Positions 34,483-44,067 of a stretch of 64,000 nucleotides of DNA are shown piece by piece. The DNA is from Microbacterium sp. PM5 (lineage in GTDB: Bacteria > Actinomycetota > Actinomycetes > Actinomycetales > Microbacteriaceae): NCBI RefSeq assembly GCF_003293595.1, contig NZ_CP022162.1:1023737-1087736 (forward strand). Direction: 5' to 3'. A program made the position numbers and the translations under genes. Positions within the stretch are counted from its first letter, which is position 1. Each line of letters opens with the position of its first letter. The notes beneath the pieces are model-generated. The model was not told where the DNA came from. It saw only the letters and a program-made list of their open reading frames with translations, and searched no databases.

Positions 34483-35508
34483 TCAGAAGCCCATCGCGGC
34501 GCGGTAGCGAGGAAGGTGACCGTGGCGGATCCCCGTCGCGGAAGGCTTGTTCTCGAAGACACCCGCGCCCCAGTTGCCCTCGACCAGGACCGGTCCGGTG
34601 GGGGTGACGACGACGTCCCAGCCGACGTAGCGCACCTCGGGGATCACGAGTGCGACGTCGGTGATGAGTGCACGCACCTCTTCCATCATCGGAAGCCGGT
34701 AGTCGGCGATGCGGAAGCCGGTGTCCGGGTGGGTCTCGAAGAGTTCGCCCGCGGTCGAGTAGCCCATGCCCATCGCTCGCCCGTCCTCGTGGAGCGCGGT
34801 GTAGAAGCCGCCGAACGACGCCTGGTCGCTGACCTGACCGCGACCGAACTTCTGCGCCATGTTGATGATCTCGACCGAGCCGTCGTCCTTGACGAATGTC
34901 GTGACCCGGGTCGTGTTCGCCGTTCCGGGAGCGATGGCTTCCAGGTCCGGGTGCTGCACGATGCGCTCTTCGATGAGCACCTCACCCTTCGCCAGCAGCT
35001 CGGCGTGGAACGCGGGCCAATCACTGACGGCGCTCGCATCGTAACGACGAACCCCGAGCCCGGACTTGCTCACCGGGACTTTGGCGATGAACACGGGATG
35101 CCGCTGGGCGAAGGCCTCCAGCTCGTCGGCGTTGCCGTCGACGAGCTCCAGCCACTGACGTCCCAGGAAACGGTCGAAGTCGCGGTTGAAGTCGACCTTG
35201 TTGTGGAAGCGATGCACCTGGGCGGGATCGTCGTAGCGGTTCGAGAGCTCCAGCGCGAGGGGACTGGTGACCCAGGTCGCCCGTTCGGCGCGCGTCAAGA
35301 TGGCGAAGTCGAACTCCATGTAGTCGTTGAATCCCACGCGATGTCGCGCGGCCGACCAGAGCATGTCGGCGAACACGAGCGGATAGCTCTTGTCGTGTAC
35401 GCGAGCAGTGAAACGGGCCCTCTCACGCACCGACGCGAGATCGAAACCGCGCGCACGCTCGAACAGCACCTCGAATCGGTGCAAGAGAGGAAGGCCTCGA
35501 CGCGTCAT
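34483..35508 (-). CDS. sugar-transfer-associated ATP-grasp protein
   Basis: This encodes 341 aa of the ATP-grasp superfamily in the version often linked to polysaccharide or sugar-transfer loci. Features are HPVFIAKVPVSKSGLGVRRY (nucleotide-binding Lys), VLIEERIVQHPDLEAIAPGT, TTRVTTFVKDDGSVEII, and the metal-binding end VGWDVVVTPTGPVLVEGNWG. The substrate is unknown and no glycan genes are adjacent. ATG 35508 is chosen for GGAAGGA upstream; the longer frame to 35529 lacks a better site. Confidence 0.85.
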   Translation of the reverse strand: MTRRGLPLLHRFEVLFERARGFDLASVRERARFTARVHDKSYPLVFADMLWSAARHRVGFNDYMEFDFAILTRAERATWVTSPLALELSNRYDDPAQVHRFHNKVDFNRDFDRFLGRQWLELVDGNADELEAFAQRHPVFIAKVPVSKSGLGVRRYDASAVSDWPAFHAELLAKGEVLIEERIVQHPDLEAIAPGTANTTRVTTFVKDDGSVEIINMAQKFGRGQVSDQASFGGFYTALHEDGRAMGMGYSTAGELFETHPDTGFRIADYRLPMMEEVRALITDVALVIPEVRYVGWDVVVTPTGPVLVEGNWGAGVFENKPSATGIRHGHLPRYRAAMGF

Positions 35509-35567
35509 GACAGAGTCCTTCCGAGACAAGTGGAGAAGGGGAACTCCGCCAGTCTACGTGGGAGGCC

Positions 35568-35786
35568 TCAGCGCGCGTCGGCGAGACGAGCCGTCTCGTC
35601 GTGCCAGGAGGTCGCGACAGCGCGCAGCTTCTCTTCGTACTTGCGTCCGTGGTGCGCGCAGAACAGCAGTTCGCTGCCGTTGACCTCGGCCGCGATGTAG
35701 GCCTGGGCGCCACACGAGTCGCAACGGTCCGTCGCGGTCAGTCGGTACTCGAGGACGTCAGGCTCAGCGGTGGTCGACATGCTCAT
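35568..35786 (-). CDS. small zinc-ribbon-like protein (DUF7455 type)
   Basis: This encodes 72 aa, MSMSTTAEPDVLEYRLTATD at the start, with two metal-ligand pairs, CDSCGAQAYI and FCAHHGRK, that could bind zinc. Short proteins of this type are common upstream of gyrase or topoisomerase genes in actinobacteria; no function is known. GAGGAGG with 7 nt spacing supports ATG 35786. The 192 nt between it and parE hold no other gene. Confidence 0.85.
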   Translation of the reverse strand: MSMSTTAEPDVLEYRLTATDRCDSCGAQAYIAAEVNGSELLFCAHHGRKYEEKLRAVATSWHDETARLADAR

Positions 35787-35978
35787 TTCGGTTCCTCCTC
35801 GGTACATGAGATGCGGTGCGATGTCATGACATACAACCACGCCGTGGGGTCAGCAATGCCGCGAACCGGTCACATTTCGCTGTGCGCGTACCCCGCCCCT
35901 GCGCTCATCGTCCGCGGTAGTCGGGGCCTCTGTGTGTCGCAGCCGAGGTGTCCGCGGGGCTGGATACGCTTGAGGATT

Positions 35979-38051
35979 GTGACCGCCGAGTATTCCGCCC
36001 ACCACCTCCAGGTGCTCGAGGGCCTGGAGGCTGTCCGCAAGCGTCCCGGCATGTACATCGGCTCGACGGACTCGCGCGGGCTCATGCATTGCGTCTGGGA
36101 GATCATCGACAACTCGGTCGACGAAGCCCTCGCGGGCTACGGCTCGCGAATCGACATCGTCCTGCACTCCGATGGCAGCGTCGAGGTCCGCGACCGTGCG
36201 CGCGGCATCCCGGTCGACGTCGAGCCGCGAACCGGGCTGAGCGGCGTGGAGGTCGTCTTCACGAAGCTGCACGCCGGCGGGAAGTTCGGCGGCGGCTCGT
36301 ACGCGGCGTCGGGTGGCTTGCACGGCGTCGGCGCCTCCGTCGTCAATGCCCTGTCCGAGCGCCTGGATGTCGAAGTCGATCGCGACGGCAAGACCTATGC
36401 GATGTCGTTCCGTCGTGGAGAGCCCGGCCAGTTCGCGGGGCCCGGGCCCGAGTCGCCGTTCACCCCGTTCGAGAAGGCCTCGCAGTTGCGGGTCGTCGGC
36501 AAGGCTGCCAAGGGCGTCACCGGAACGCGCATCCGCTACTGGGCCGACCGTCAGATCTTCACCAAGGATGCGACATTCCACGCCGAGGAGCTGGAGCAGC
36601 GGGCGCGTCAGACGGCGTTCCTCATCCCGGGTCTGGAGATCGCGATCATCGATCAGCGCGGAGAGGAGATCGTCGAAACGTCCCATCGCTACGACGGCGG
36701 CATCTCCGAGTTCGCGGACTTCCTCGCGCCCGATGCGGCGATCACCGACACCTGGCGACTGACCGGGTCGGGCACGTTCACGGAGACCGTGCCCGTGCTG
36801 CAGGCGGGCGGAGCGATGGTACCGACCGACGTCGAGCGCGAATGCGAGGTCGACATCGCGCTGCGCTGGGGGACGGGCTACGAGACGGTCACGCGCTCGT
36901 TCGTGAACATCATCTCGACACCCAAGGGCGGAACGCATCAGGCGGGCTTCGAGCAGGGCCTGATGAAGGTCGTCCGCAGTCAGGTCGAGCAGAACGCCCG
37001 ACGGCTCAAGGTCGGCGCGGGGGAGAAGCTCGAGAAGGACGACATCACCGCCGGCCTGACGGCCGTGCTCACCGTTCGCCTGCCCGAACCGCAGTTCGAG
37101 GGCCAGACGAAGGAGATCCTCGGCACGCCCGCGGTCCGCTCCATCGTCGCGAACGTGGTGGCCAAGGAACTCGCCGAGCGATTCTCCTCGAGCAAGCGCG
37201 ACGACAAGGCGCAGACCGCGCTGCTGCTCGACAAGGTCGTGTCCGAGATGAAGGCGCGGATCTCGGCTCGCACGCACAAGGAGACACAGCGTCGCAAGAA
37301 CGCCCTCGAGTCGTCATCGTTGCCGGCGAAGCTCGCCGATTGTCGCACCTCCGACGTGGAGCAGTCGGAACTGTTCATCGTCGAGGGTGACTCCGCTCTG
37401 GGAACGGCGAAGCTCGCGCGCAACAGTGAGTACCAGGCGCTGTTGCCCATTCGCGGCAAGATCCTCAATGTCCAGAAGGCGTCGATCAGCGACATGCTCT
37501 CGAACGCGGAATGCGCGGCGATCATTCAGACGATCGGCGCGGGCTCTGGCCGAAGCTTCGATCTCGAAGCGGCGCGTTACGGCAAGATCATCCTGATGAG
37601 CGACGCGGACGTGGATGGCGCGCACATCCGCACGCTTCTGCTGACGCTGTTCTTCCGCTACATGCGTCCGCTGATCGAGGCGGGTCGCGTGTACGCCGCC
37701 GTCCCGCCGCTGCACCGCGTCATCGTGGTCAATCCCGGTTCGAAGCCGAATGAGACGATCTACACCTACTCGGAGCAGGAGCTGCACACGCTGCTCGCGA
37801 AGGTGCAGAAGTCGGGACGGCGCTGGCAGGAACCCGTCCAGCGCTACAAGGGGCTCGGCGAGATGGACGCGGACCAGCTGGCCGAGACGACGATGGACCG
37901 TTCCGGACGGCTGCTGCGACGCGTGCGCGTACAGGATGCCGAGGCGGTCTCGGGCGTGTTCGAACTGCTGATGGGCAGCGACGTGGCACCACGTCGCGAC
38001 TTCATCGTCACCTCCAGTGACCGACTCGACCGTGAGGCCATCGACGCCTGA
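35979..38051 (+). CDS. parE: DNA topoisomerase IV subunit B (ATPase)
   Basis: This 690-aa type IIA topoisomerase B subunit binds ATP and works with ParC to unlink chromosomes. The GHKL ATPase shows EIIDNSVDEALAGYGSRIDI and GGLHGVGASVVNALSE, the transducer FVNIISTPKGGTHQAGFEQG, and the TOPRIM domain QSELFIVEGDSALGTAKLAR and MSDADVDGAHIRTLLLTLFF. The presence of parC nearby suggests ParE rather than GyrB. The GTG at 35979 has no ribosome site, but TACGCT (35965-35970) ends 8 nt before it, so the mRNA is probably leaderless or nearly so. Confidence 0.92.
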   Translation: MTAEYSAHHLQVLEGLEAVRKRPGMYIGSTDSRGLMHCVWEIIDNSVDEALAGYGSRIDIVLHSDGSVEVRDRARGIPVDVEPRTGLSGVEVVFTKLHAGGKFGGGSYAASGGLHGVGASVVNALSERLDVEVDRDGKTYAMSFRRGEPGQFAGPGPESPFTPFEKASQLRVVGKAAKGVTGTRIRYWADRQIFTKDATFHAEELEQRARQTAFLIPGLEIAIIDQRGEEIVETSHRYDGGISEFADFLAPDAAITDTWRLTGSGTFTETVPVLQAGGAMVPTDVERECEVDIALRWGTGYETVTRSFVNIISTPKGGTHQAGFEQGLMKVVRSQVEQNARRLKVGAGEKLEKDDITAGLTAVLTVRLPEPQFEGQTKEILGTPAVRSIVANVVAKELAERFSSSKRDDKAQTALLLDKVVSEMKARISARTHKETQRRKNALESSSLPAKLADCRTSDVEQSELFIVEGDSALGTAKLARNSEYQALLPIRGKILNVQKASISDMLSNAECAAIIQTIGAGSGRSFDLEAARYGKIILMSDADVDGAHIRTLLLTLFFRYMRPLIEAGRVYAAVPPLHRVIVVNPGSKPNETIYTYSEQELHTLLAKVQKSGRRWQEPVQRYKGLGEMDADQLAETTMDRSGRLLRRVRVQDAEAVSGVFELLMGSDVAPRRDFIVTSSDRLDREAIDA

Positions 38052-38077
38052 GCTCGTCCGGACCCTCAACGACGCGG

Positions 38078-38114
38078 GGCCCGAGACCGATCTGGGGGGA
38101 TTCGGTCTCGGGCC
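38078..38114 (+). terminator. parE terminator
   Basis: GGCCCGAGACCGA (38078-38090) pairs with TCGGTCTCGGGCC (38102-38114), a 13-bp perfect stem, 27 nt after the parE stop. Confidence 0.8.
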
Positions 38115-38339
38115 ATCGCCGCGGCTACGGGGGACATCCGGATGACGTCGAGCCCCGAACGGTCTCTTCGTCCCCGAAATCACGGACGTCTCGCGCCGTG
38201 CCCTGTGAAGAACCGACTGGGGATCAGTTCTTCGGCTAGGAAAAGGTTAGGCGCGCATAGGCGGCGCCAACGTGAACCATCGGTGGAACCGACTGCGACT
38301 TTCGTCTACTTCGACGCGTATGCGTAAGTTTTTTCCTGA
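38115..38339. other. intergenic region between parE and the kinase, no gene seen
   Basis: A second, weaker stem GAAGAAC/GTTCTTC lies near 38207-38233. An A/T run near 38329-38336 lies just beyond the kinase stop codon and may belong to its terminator. No ORF is supported. Confidence 0.5.
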
Positions 38340-39533
38340 TCAGCCTGAAAGGGGCAGTGACGCGCTCACGACCCACCCCTGGGATTTCCGTTCCGATTCG
38401 AAGGTGCCGCCGAACAGTCGGAAGCGCTCTCGAAGACGCATGATGCCGTAGCCCGACGCCGGGAGTCCGGCGGTGCGCGCCGGCGGTGAGTCGTCGGCGA
38501 AGGTGAGGTGCACCCAACCGCGCTCGACGCGGAGAACGATGGAGACCGTGTGGGCGCCGGTGGCGTGCTTGAGCACGTTCGTCGCGCTCTCGCGGATGAC
38601 ACGGGTCAGCGCAACAAGGGATGCACTCGGCAGTCGGAGGTCGGCGGGCACGTCCGCGGTGACCGCGATACCCGCCTGTCCGAGTTCTTTCGTGACCGCG
38701 GCGATCGTGCCGGTGATCCCATCAGGCGACGAGACGCGCTCGGGGGAGAGATTCTCTTCGCCGCGCACCATCCCGAGCACGCGACGAATGTCGGTGAGCG
38801 CCTGCACCGCGGCTTCGCGGATCGCCGTCTGCGACTGCGACCGCGTCTGCACGTCTTCGGTGCGGTCCAGGACCGCGGCGTGCAGGGCGACGATGGTGAT
38901 CTCGTGCGCGACGATGTCGTGCAGCTCGTCAGCGATGAGGTCCCGTTCGTGTTTGAGCTGCTCGGCGACCTCGCGCTCGCTCACCTCGAGCTGTAATGCC
39001 AAAGTTCGCGCCCTTTCGTACTGCTGCCGAATAGCGAGCCCAATCATCAAACTGACGAGGCTGAGGAACGCGATGATGACCGCGCCGAGTGGTTGAAACC
39101 CTGAACCGGGTCTACTCACGATCGCGACCAGCCAAACGACCCACGCCAACAGGTAGGTGGTCGTCAACAACGGGCTGCACGTGAACGCAACCAAACCGAG
39201 GATGGCCGCCGCAGTCAGAAGACTGTCAGCAACCCCCGTCACACTCGCAGCTGCGGCCGTGACGATCAGAACCGTTGTTCCGATGGGCGGGCGCCAAACA
39301 AAGAGCGCGACCGACAGAGTCATCGTCGTGGTGACTACTGCCGAAACGACGCTGGTGCTGCCACCGTTGGTCGCCCGGAAGAGGGAGTCGAGGATAAGGG
39401 TCACCGCAACCAGGATGATCAAAATCCGCTTCGCCAAAGGGCTCAGGGCAAGATAGTCCCAGAAGGGCGTTCGCGCGTAGCGCGCGATGTCCGAGCGGAA
39501 GGAGGTCACAACGCGATTATCTCGCGAGAACAC
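38340..39533 (-). CDS. membrane-bound sensor histidine kinase, NarL-partner type
   Basis: This encodes 397 aa. Five or six membrane spans fill residues about 35-170, with no large extracytoplasmic loop, so the signal is likely sensed in or at the membrane. The HisKA_3 dimerisation domain contains HERDLIADELHDIVAHEI with His 205 as the phosphoacceptor. The ATPase domain has ESATNVLKHATGAH and GYGIMRLRERFRLFGG. Its GTG begins exactly after the stop of a 13-codon ORF (TAAGTG), with no ribosome site of its own except a weak GGAAG in that ORF, so its translation probably depends on the small ORF. The membrane part is less GC-rich than its neighbours. The divergent response regulator at 39717 is its likely partner. 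Confidence 0.88.
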   Translation of the reverse strand: MFSRDNRVVTSFRSDIARYARTPFWDYLALSPLAKRILIILVAVTLILDSLFRATNGGSTSVVSAVVTTTMTLSVALFVWRPPIGTTVLIVTAAAASVTGVADSLLTAAAILGLVAFTCSPLLTTTYLLAWVVWLVAIVSRPGSGFQPLGAVIIAFLSLVSLMIGLAIRQQYERARTLALQLEVSEREVAEQLKHERDLIADELHDIVAHEITIVALHAAVLDRTEDVQTRSQSQTAIREAAVQALTDIRRVLGMVRGEENLSPERVSSPDGITGTIAAVTKELGQAGIAVTADVPADLRLPSASLVALTRVIRESATNVLKHATGAHTVSIVLRVERGWVHLTFADDSPPARTAGLPASGYGIMRLRERFRLFGGTFESERKSQGWVVSASLPLSG

Positions 39534-39575
39534 TTACTTCCAGATGCCGATGAGCTGTCCAAGCCAGTACCACAT
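39534..39575 (-). CDS. 13-aa Trp-rich peptide, candidate signal or leader of the kinase gene
   Basis: The reverse strand reads MWYWLGQLIGIWK then TAA. AGGAGGTG (39582-39589) lies 8 nt before the ATG (AGGAGG to ATG), the best ribosome site in this part of the window. The stop is immediately followed by the GTG of the histidine kinase gene. The peptide has three Trp, one Tyr and one C-terminal Lys and would be amphipathic or membrane-active. Two readings fit: a short peptide sensed by the membrane kinase, or a leader ORF whose translation opens the kinase start. No export signal or precursor segment is present, and I know no named family for it. Confidence 0.6.
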   Translation of the reverse strand: MWYWLGQLIGIWK

Positions 39576-39704
39576 GTGTTTCACCTCCTGCAATCTCTCG
39601 AATCGATTCTTCAAACAGAGGTCATCTCGCACGACCGACGGATGGCTACATCGATAGCGACTTTCGTCGACATCGCGCGGAAAAGAACGAGTACGGGCGC
39701 TTCG

Positions 39705-39710
39705 TAAGAT
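39705..39710 (+). promoter_or_regulatory. -10 box of the leaderless response regulator gene
   Basis: TAAGAT ends 6 nt before the GTG at 39717. The rest of the divergent region 39590-39704 must hold the promoter of the peptide-kinase unit; I see no clear boxes, but an inverted-repeat-like stretch lies around 39652-39672. Confidence 0.6.
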
Positions 39711-39716
39711 GGTGCT

Positions 39717-40379
39717 GTGACCGAACCGATTCGCGTGATCATCGTCGACGACGAGTCGCTGGTGCGCGCCGCACTGCGCGTCTTCCTGGACTCCTCGGAC
39801 GGGTTCGATCTCGTCGGCGAAGCCGACAACGGCATCGACGCGATCGCGCTGGTGCGCAGCACTCACCCCGATGTCGTGCTCATGGACGTGCAGATGCCCA
39901 AGATGGACGGCATCGAGGCCACTCAACGCCTCACGCGTGAGTTTCCCGGTATCAAGATCGTCGCACTGACCACGTTCTCCTCGGAACGGGTGATCGTCCC
40001 GATGCTCAGCGCCGGCGCTGCGGGCTTCCTGGTGAAGGACACGTCGCCCGACCGCATCCTCGACGCGGCGCGCCTCGCTCACGAGGGCGGGTACGTACTT
40101 TCGCCGCGCGTCGCGAAGGAGCTCGTCAGCTCGGTGCAGCAGAACGAACCGCCCGCACCGCGCCAGCTCGGCCGCGACGAGGAACTCACCGAACGCGAGC
40201 TGGAAGTGGTCACGCTTCTCGCGCAGGGAATGTCCAACGCGGAGATCGCGGCGGCGATGTTCGTGTCCGAAGCGACGGTCAAGTCACACCTCGGCCGCAT
40301 CACGGCGAAGTGGGGCGTGCGCGATCGCATCCAAGTGCTGATCCGCGCAACCCAGTACGGTCTCGTCTCTCTGGGCTGA
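39717..40379 (+). CDS. NarL/LuxR-family response regulator
   Basis: This encodes 220 aa: a receiver domain (VIIVDDESLVRAALRVFL; phosphorylated Asp 57 in VVLMDVQMPKMDG; Thr and Lys in ALTTFSSE and FLVKDTSPD) and a C-terminal LuxR helix-turn-helix (LTERELEVVTLLAQGMSNAE, then VSEATVKSHLGRITAKWGVR). It should be phosphorylated by the divergent histidine kinase and bind promoters as a dimer. The GTG start is supported by the -10 box 6 nt upstream. It converges with parC, with 6 nt between the stops. Confidence 0.93.
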   Translation: MTEPIRVIIVDDESLVRAALRVFLDSSDGFDLVGEADNGIDAIALVRSTHPDVVLMDVQMPKMDGIEATQRLTREFPGIKIVALTTFSSERVIVPMLSAGAAGFLVKDTSPDRILDAARLAHEGGYVLSPRVAKELVSSVQQNEPPAPRQLGRDEELTERELEVVTLLAQGMSNAEIAAAMFVSEATVKSHLGRITAKWGVRDRIQVLIRATQYGLVSLG

Positions 40380-40385
40380 CGACCG

Positions 40386-42830
40386 TCAGGCGATCGCCGT
40401 GCCGACGGCCGCGACGACCGCATCCAGTGGCTGTCCGGAGGCATCCCGCTTCGCCCCCGGCTCCGGCAGAGTACGCACGGCGCCGTCCGCCGCCAATGCC
40501 CGCGGTTGCGCTCCGATCCAGGCGAGAGTGAGGACGTCCTCGCCCTTCAGAAAGCGCTGAGCGCGCACGCCGCCGGTCGCGCGACCCTTCGGCGGGAACT
40601 CGTCGAACATCGACACCTTCGCGCTTCCCGCGTCTGTCCCGGCGATCGCCTGGGAGGACCCGGCGATGGTGACGACCACCGCGTCCGCCGGTTCGGTCAC
40701 CACGTCGAAGGCCACGACGGAGGCTCCCGCGCTCAAACGGATGCCGGCCATGCCGCCCGCCGCGCGCCCCTGCGGGCGCACGCTCGCCGCGTCGAAGCGC
40801 AGCAGCTGGGCGTCGGAGGCCACGAAGACGAGCTCGGCGCCGTCGGGGGCGACGGCGGCGCCGACGACGAGGTCTCCGTCCTTCAGCGCGATGATCTCGG
40901 CCTCGTGCTTGCCGGGCGCAAGCTCCGAGGTTGCGACACGCTTGACGACACCCTGGGCGGTCCCGAGGGCGATGACGATGTCGCCGAGGGGCACGACGGC
41001 CACGACGTGCTCGCCCGATGCCAGGCCGAGGTACTGGTCGGCGCGGGTACCTGCCCCGAGCTGCACCGCATTCGCCGGCACCGACGGCAGATCGACAGGG
41101 GAGAAGCGCACCAGGCGGCCGCGCGTGGTGACCGCGCCGAGCTCACCCCTCGTGGTCGTGTCGACAGCGGAGAGGATGCCGTCGTGCTTCGCACGCCGTG
41201 TCGGAGCGACGATCTCGCCGGAGTCACCGAGTTCGGCACGCACCATCCTCCCGGTCGCGGACAGGAGCACCCGGCACGGGGAGTCGGCGATCTGCAGGTC
41301 GGCCGCCGCGGCGCTGCGAGAGCGGGCCGCCACGGGTCCGCCGTTGAGCAGAAGCGTGCGGCGGGGTGTCCCGAACGTCTCGGCCGCGGCATCCAGCTCT
41401 CGGGCGACCTGCTGGCGGAGGAGCACATCGCTGGCCAGCAGCGCCTCGAGGTCGGCGATGTCCTTCTTGAGGGTGTCCTGTTCGGACTCCAGCTCGATGC
41501 GGGAAAAGCGGGTGAGACGCCGCAGACGCAACTCCAGGATGTATTCGGCTTGCACCTCGGAAAGGTCGAAGACGCTCATCAACTTCCCGCGGGCCTGCTC
41601 GCTGTCGTCAGAGGCGCGGATGACCTGGATGACCTCGTCGATGTCGAGGATCGCGATCAGAAGGCCCTCGACGAGGTGGAGACGTTCCTGCTTGCGGGCG
41701 AGACGGTAGCGGCTGCGACGCGTGACGACCTGGATACGGTGGTCGAGATACACCCGCAGGAGGGGCTTGAGGCCGAGCGTCTGCGGCTGCCCGTCGACGA
41801 GGGCGACGTTGTTGATGCCGAAGGAGTCCTCGAGCGGAGTGAGCCGGTAGAGCTGCTCGAGCACGGCCGCGGGGTCAAACCCCGTCTTGATGCCGATGAC
41901 GAGGCGCAGACCGTGATTGCGGTCGGTGAGATCGTTGACGTCCGCGATGCCCGTGAGCTTCTTCGCGTTGACGGCGTCCTTGATCTTCTCGATGACGCGC
42001 TCGGCACCCACCATGTACGGCAACTCGGTGACAACGATGCCCGTGCGACGCGGGCCGAGCGACTCGATGGATGCCTTCGCGCGCGTGCGGAAGGTACCGC
42101 GTCCGCTCTCGTAGGCCTCGGTGATGCCGTCGAGTCCGACGATGATGCCGCCGCCGGGGAGATCCGGACCGGGGACGAACTCCATGAGCTCGGCGGTGGT
42201 GGCGTCGGGGTTCTCGAGCAGATGGATCGCGGCGGCGACGACCTCGTTGAGGTTGTGCGGAGCCATGTTGGTGGCCATGCCCACCGCGATGCCGGAGGCT
42301 CCGTTGACGAGCAGGTTGGGGAAGGCGGCGGGGAGGACGGCCGGCTGCTGGAACTGACCGTCGTAGTTGGGCACGAAGTCCACCACGTCCTCGTCGAGGT
42401 TCTCCGTGAGAGCGAGCGCGGCCGGAGCCAGGCGCGCTTCCGTGTACCGCGCCGCCGCGGGTCCGTCGTCGAGCGAACCGAAGTTGCCGTGACCGTCGAC
42501 CAGCGGCACCCGCAGCGCGAACGGCTGAGCGAGGCGCACGAGCGCGTCGTAGATCGCCGAGTCGCCGTGCGGGTGCAGCTTTCCCATCACTTCGCCGACG
42601 ACGCGCGCACTCTTGACGTGCCCCCGGTCGGGCCGAAGACCCATGTCCGCCATCTGGAACAGAATGCGCCGCTGCACGGGCTTGAGGCCGTCGCGAGCGT
42701 CGGGAAGAGCGCGCGAGTAGATGACCGAATACGCGTACTCCAGGAACGAATCCTGCATCTCGGCGGAGACGTCGACGTCCTCGATGCGGCCGTGATCTTC
42801 GGGGATGGACGCGGTGCGCGAAGCTGCCAT
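40386..42830 (-). CDS. parC: DNA topoisomerase IV subunit A
   Basis: This 814-aa subunit cuts and rejoins DNA. The winged-helix region and the quinolone-resistance-determining region are visible ([20 protein letters not shown], with Ser replaced at the first hot spot by the GDSAIYD context), and the catalytic Tyr is in [11 protein letters not shown]. The coiled-coil tower follows, and the C-terminal beta-pinwheel carries [21 protein letters not shown] and [12 protein letters not shown] blades. It is an ParC-type subunit judged by its pairing with the parE gene 2.3 kb away. ATG 42830 is the first Met of the family N-terminus. Confidence 0.92.
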   Translation of the reverse strand: MAASRTASIPEDHGRIEDVDVSAEMQDSFLEYAYSVIYSRALPDARDGLKPVQRRILFQMADMGLRPDRGHVKSARVVGEVMGKLHPHGDSAIYDALVRLAQPFALRVPLVDGHGNFGSLDDGPAAARYTEARLAPAALALTENLDEDVVDFVPNYDGQFQQPAVLPAAFPNLLVNGASGIAVGMATNMAPHNLNEVVAAAIHLLENPDATTAELMEFVPGPDLPGGGIIVGLDGITEAYESGRGTFRTRAKASIESLGPRRTGIVVTELPYMVGAERVIEKIKDAVNAKKLTGIADVNDLTDRNHGLRLVIGIKTGFDPAAVLEQLYRLTPLEDSFGINNVALVDGQPQTLGLKPLLRVYLDHRIQVVTRRSRYRLARKQERLHLVEGLLIAILDIDEVIQVIRASDDSEQARGKLMSVFDLSEVQAEYILELRLRRLTRFSRIELESEQDTLKKDIADLEALLASDVLLRQQVARELDAAAETFGTPRRTLLLNGGPVAARSRSAAAADLQIADSPCRVLLSATGRMVRAELGDSGEIVAPTRRAKHDGILSAVDTTTRGELGAVTTRGRLVRFSPVDLPSVPANAVQLGAGTRADQYLGLASGEHVVAVVPLGDIVIALGTAQGVVKRVATSELAPGKHEAEIIALKDGDLVVGAAVAPDGAELVFVASDAQLLRFDAASVRPQGRAAGGMAGIRLSAGASVVAFDVVTEPADAVVVTIAGSSQAIAGTDAGSAKVSMFDEFPPKGRATGGVRAQRFLKGEDVLTLAWIGAQPRALAADGAVRTLPEPGAKRDASGQPLDAVVAAVGTAIA

Positions 42831-42902
42831 GGATCTGCGGTTCCCTCGGTGCTCGGGTGGGCCGGGAAGTGGGGCCGCGCGCCATATGCGAGACTGGCCC
42901 CG

Positions 42903-44039
42903 ATGTCGTTCAGCCTACCCGCGGACCCGCCCACAGCCCGGAGCCTCACCGCCATCGTGCCGCAATTGCTTGCGTCACTGTCCGACGCCGGTGACTGGTT
43001 CGTCTCGGCCCGGTCGGCGATCCTGGTCCTGGTCGACGGACTCGGGCGCGGCAATCTCACCGCTCGTGCCGGACACGCACGTTTCCTGACGGCGGCGATG
43101 ACGAAGAAGGATGCCGCGCGCAGCACGTTCCCCTCGACGACGGCCACCGCCCTCACCGGGCTTCTCACCGCGACCGACGCCGGCACCCACGGCATCGTCG
43201 GATACCGCGCCCGCATCCCGGGAACCGATGTCGCCCCCAACCAGCTCAAGGGGTGGGAGACCGACGGGCTCGACCCGATGACTTGGCAGCGCGCGCAGCC
43301 TCTGCTGGAACGGGAGGCGAACGCCGGTCGGCCCACGTTCGTGGTGAGCAAGGGCCTATACCGCGACAGCGGCTTCACGCGGGCGATCCAGCGCGGGGCC
43401 GAGTTCGTCGGCGCCGCGACCCCGGCCGAGCGCCTCACCGCCGCCGCCGCACGGGCGTCGGCGAACCCGGGCGCGCTCGTCTACGTCTACATACCGGAAC
43501 TCGACACCCTCGGTCACGCGCACGGCTGGGAATCCGAGCGATGGCTGCGGGGGCTGGAGGAACTCGACGCGGACCTCCGTCGGTTCGAAGCGATGCTCTC
43601 GCCGGGCGTCGGCGCGCTCGTCACGGCGGATCATGGAATGGTCGACGTGCCGGCGCATCGGCACGTGCTGCTGCGCGACGGGGATCCGCTGTTGCATGAT
43701 GTGGCCCTGGTGGCCGGCGAGCCTCGAATGCTGCAGCTCTACACGACGGACGGCAGCGCCGCGGCCGTCGCCGCGCGCTGGCGTGAAGCCGAGCAGTCGC
43801 GCTCGTGGGTGATGACACGCGGGGAGGCGATCGACGCCGGCTTGTTCGGCCCCCACGTGCACCCCGATGTCCGCGATCGCATCGGCGATGTGCTCGTCGC
43901 GGCCCGGACGGCGGTGGCCTATTATGACGACCGCGTCGCCGACAAGAAGCCGCAGCGCATGATCGGCCAGCACGGATCCTGGACGGATCAGGAACGCATC
44001 GTTCCTCTGATCAGACTCGGCGCCTTCGCGAACGGCTGA
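42903..44039 (+). CDS. alkaline phosphatase superfamily / nucleotide pyrophosphatase-like protein
   Basis: This encodes 378 aa with a two-metal phosphodiesterase pattern: [15 protein letters not shown] (first Asp), [15 protein letters not shown] with the nucleophile Thr, [25 protein letters not shown] (Asp and His) and [19 protein letters not shown] (Asp-His). No signal peptide is seen, so it acts in the cytoplasm. The substrate is unknown. The gene is divergent from parC (72 nt between the starts) and precedes the convergent sepH. Confidence 0.87.
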   Translation: MSFSLPADPPTARSLTAIVPQLLASLSDAGDWFVSARSAILVLVDGLGRGNLTARAGHARFLTAAMTKKDAARSTFPSTTATALTGLLTATDAGTHGIVGYRARIPGTDVAPNQLKGWETDGLDPMTWQRAQPLLEREANAGRPTFVVSKGLYRDSGFTRAIQRGAEFVGAATPAERLTAAAARASANPGALVYVYIPELDTLGHAHGWESERWLRGLEELDADLRRFEAMLSPGVGALVTADHGMVDVPAHRHVLLRDGDPLLHDVALVAGEPRMLQLYTTDGSAAAVAARWREAEQSRSWVMTRGEAIDAGLFGPHVHPDVRDRIGDVLVAARTAVAYYDDRVADKKPQRMIGQHGSWTDQERIVPLIRLGAFANG

Positions 44040-44067
44040 TCATCCGGCCCCGCGACGCCCCGTCGAC

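Noticed and set aside
35601..35978. N-terminal extension of ParE in the open frame
   Set aside because: The extension has no topoisomerase homology and runs antisense through the small zinc-ribbon gene; the GTG at 35979 matches the family start and has a -10 box in front.
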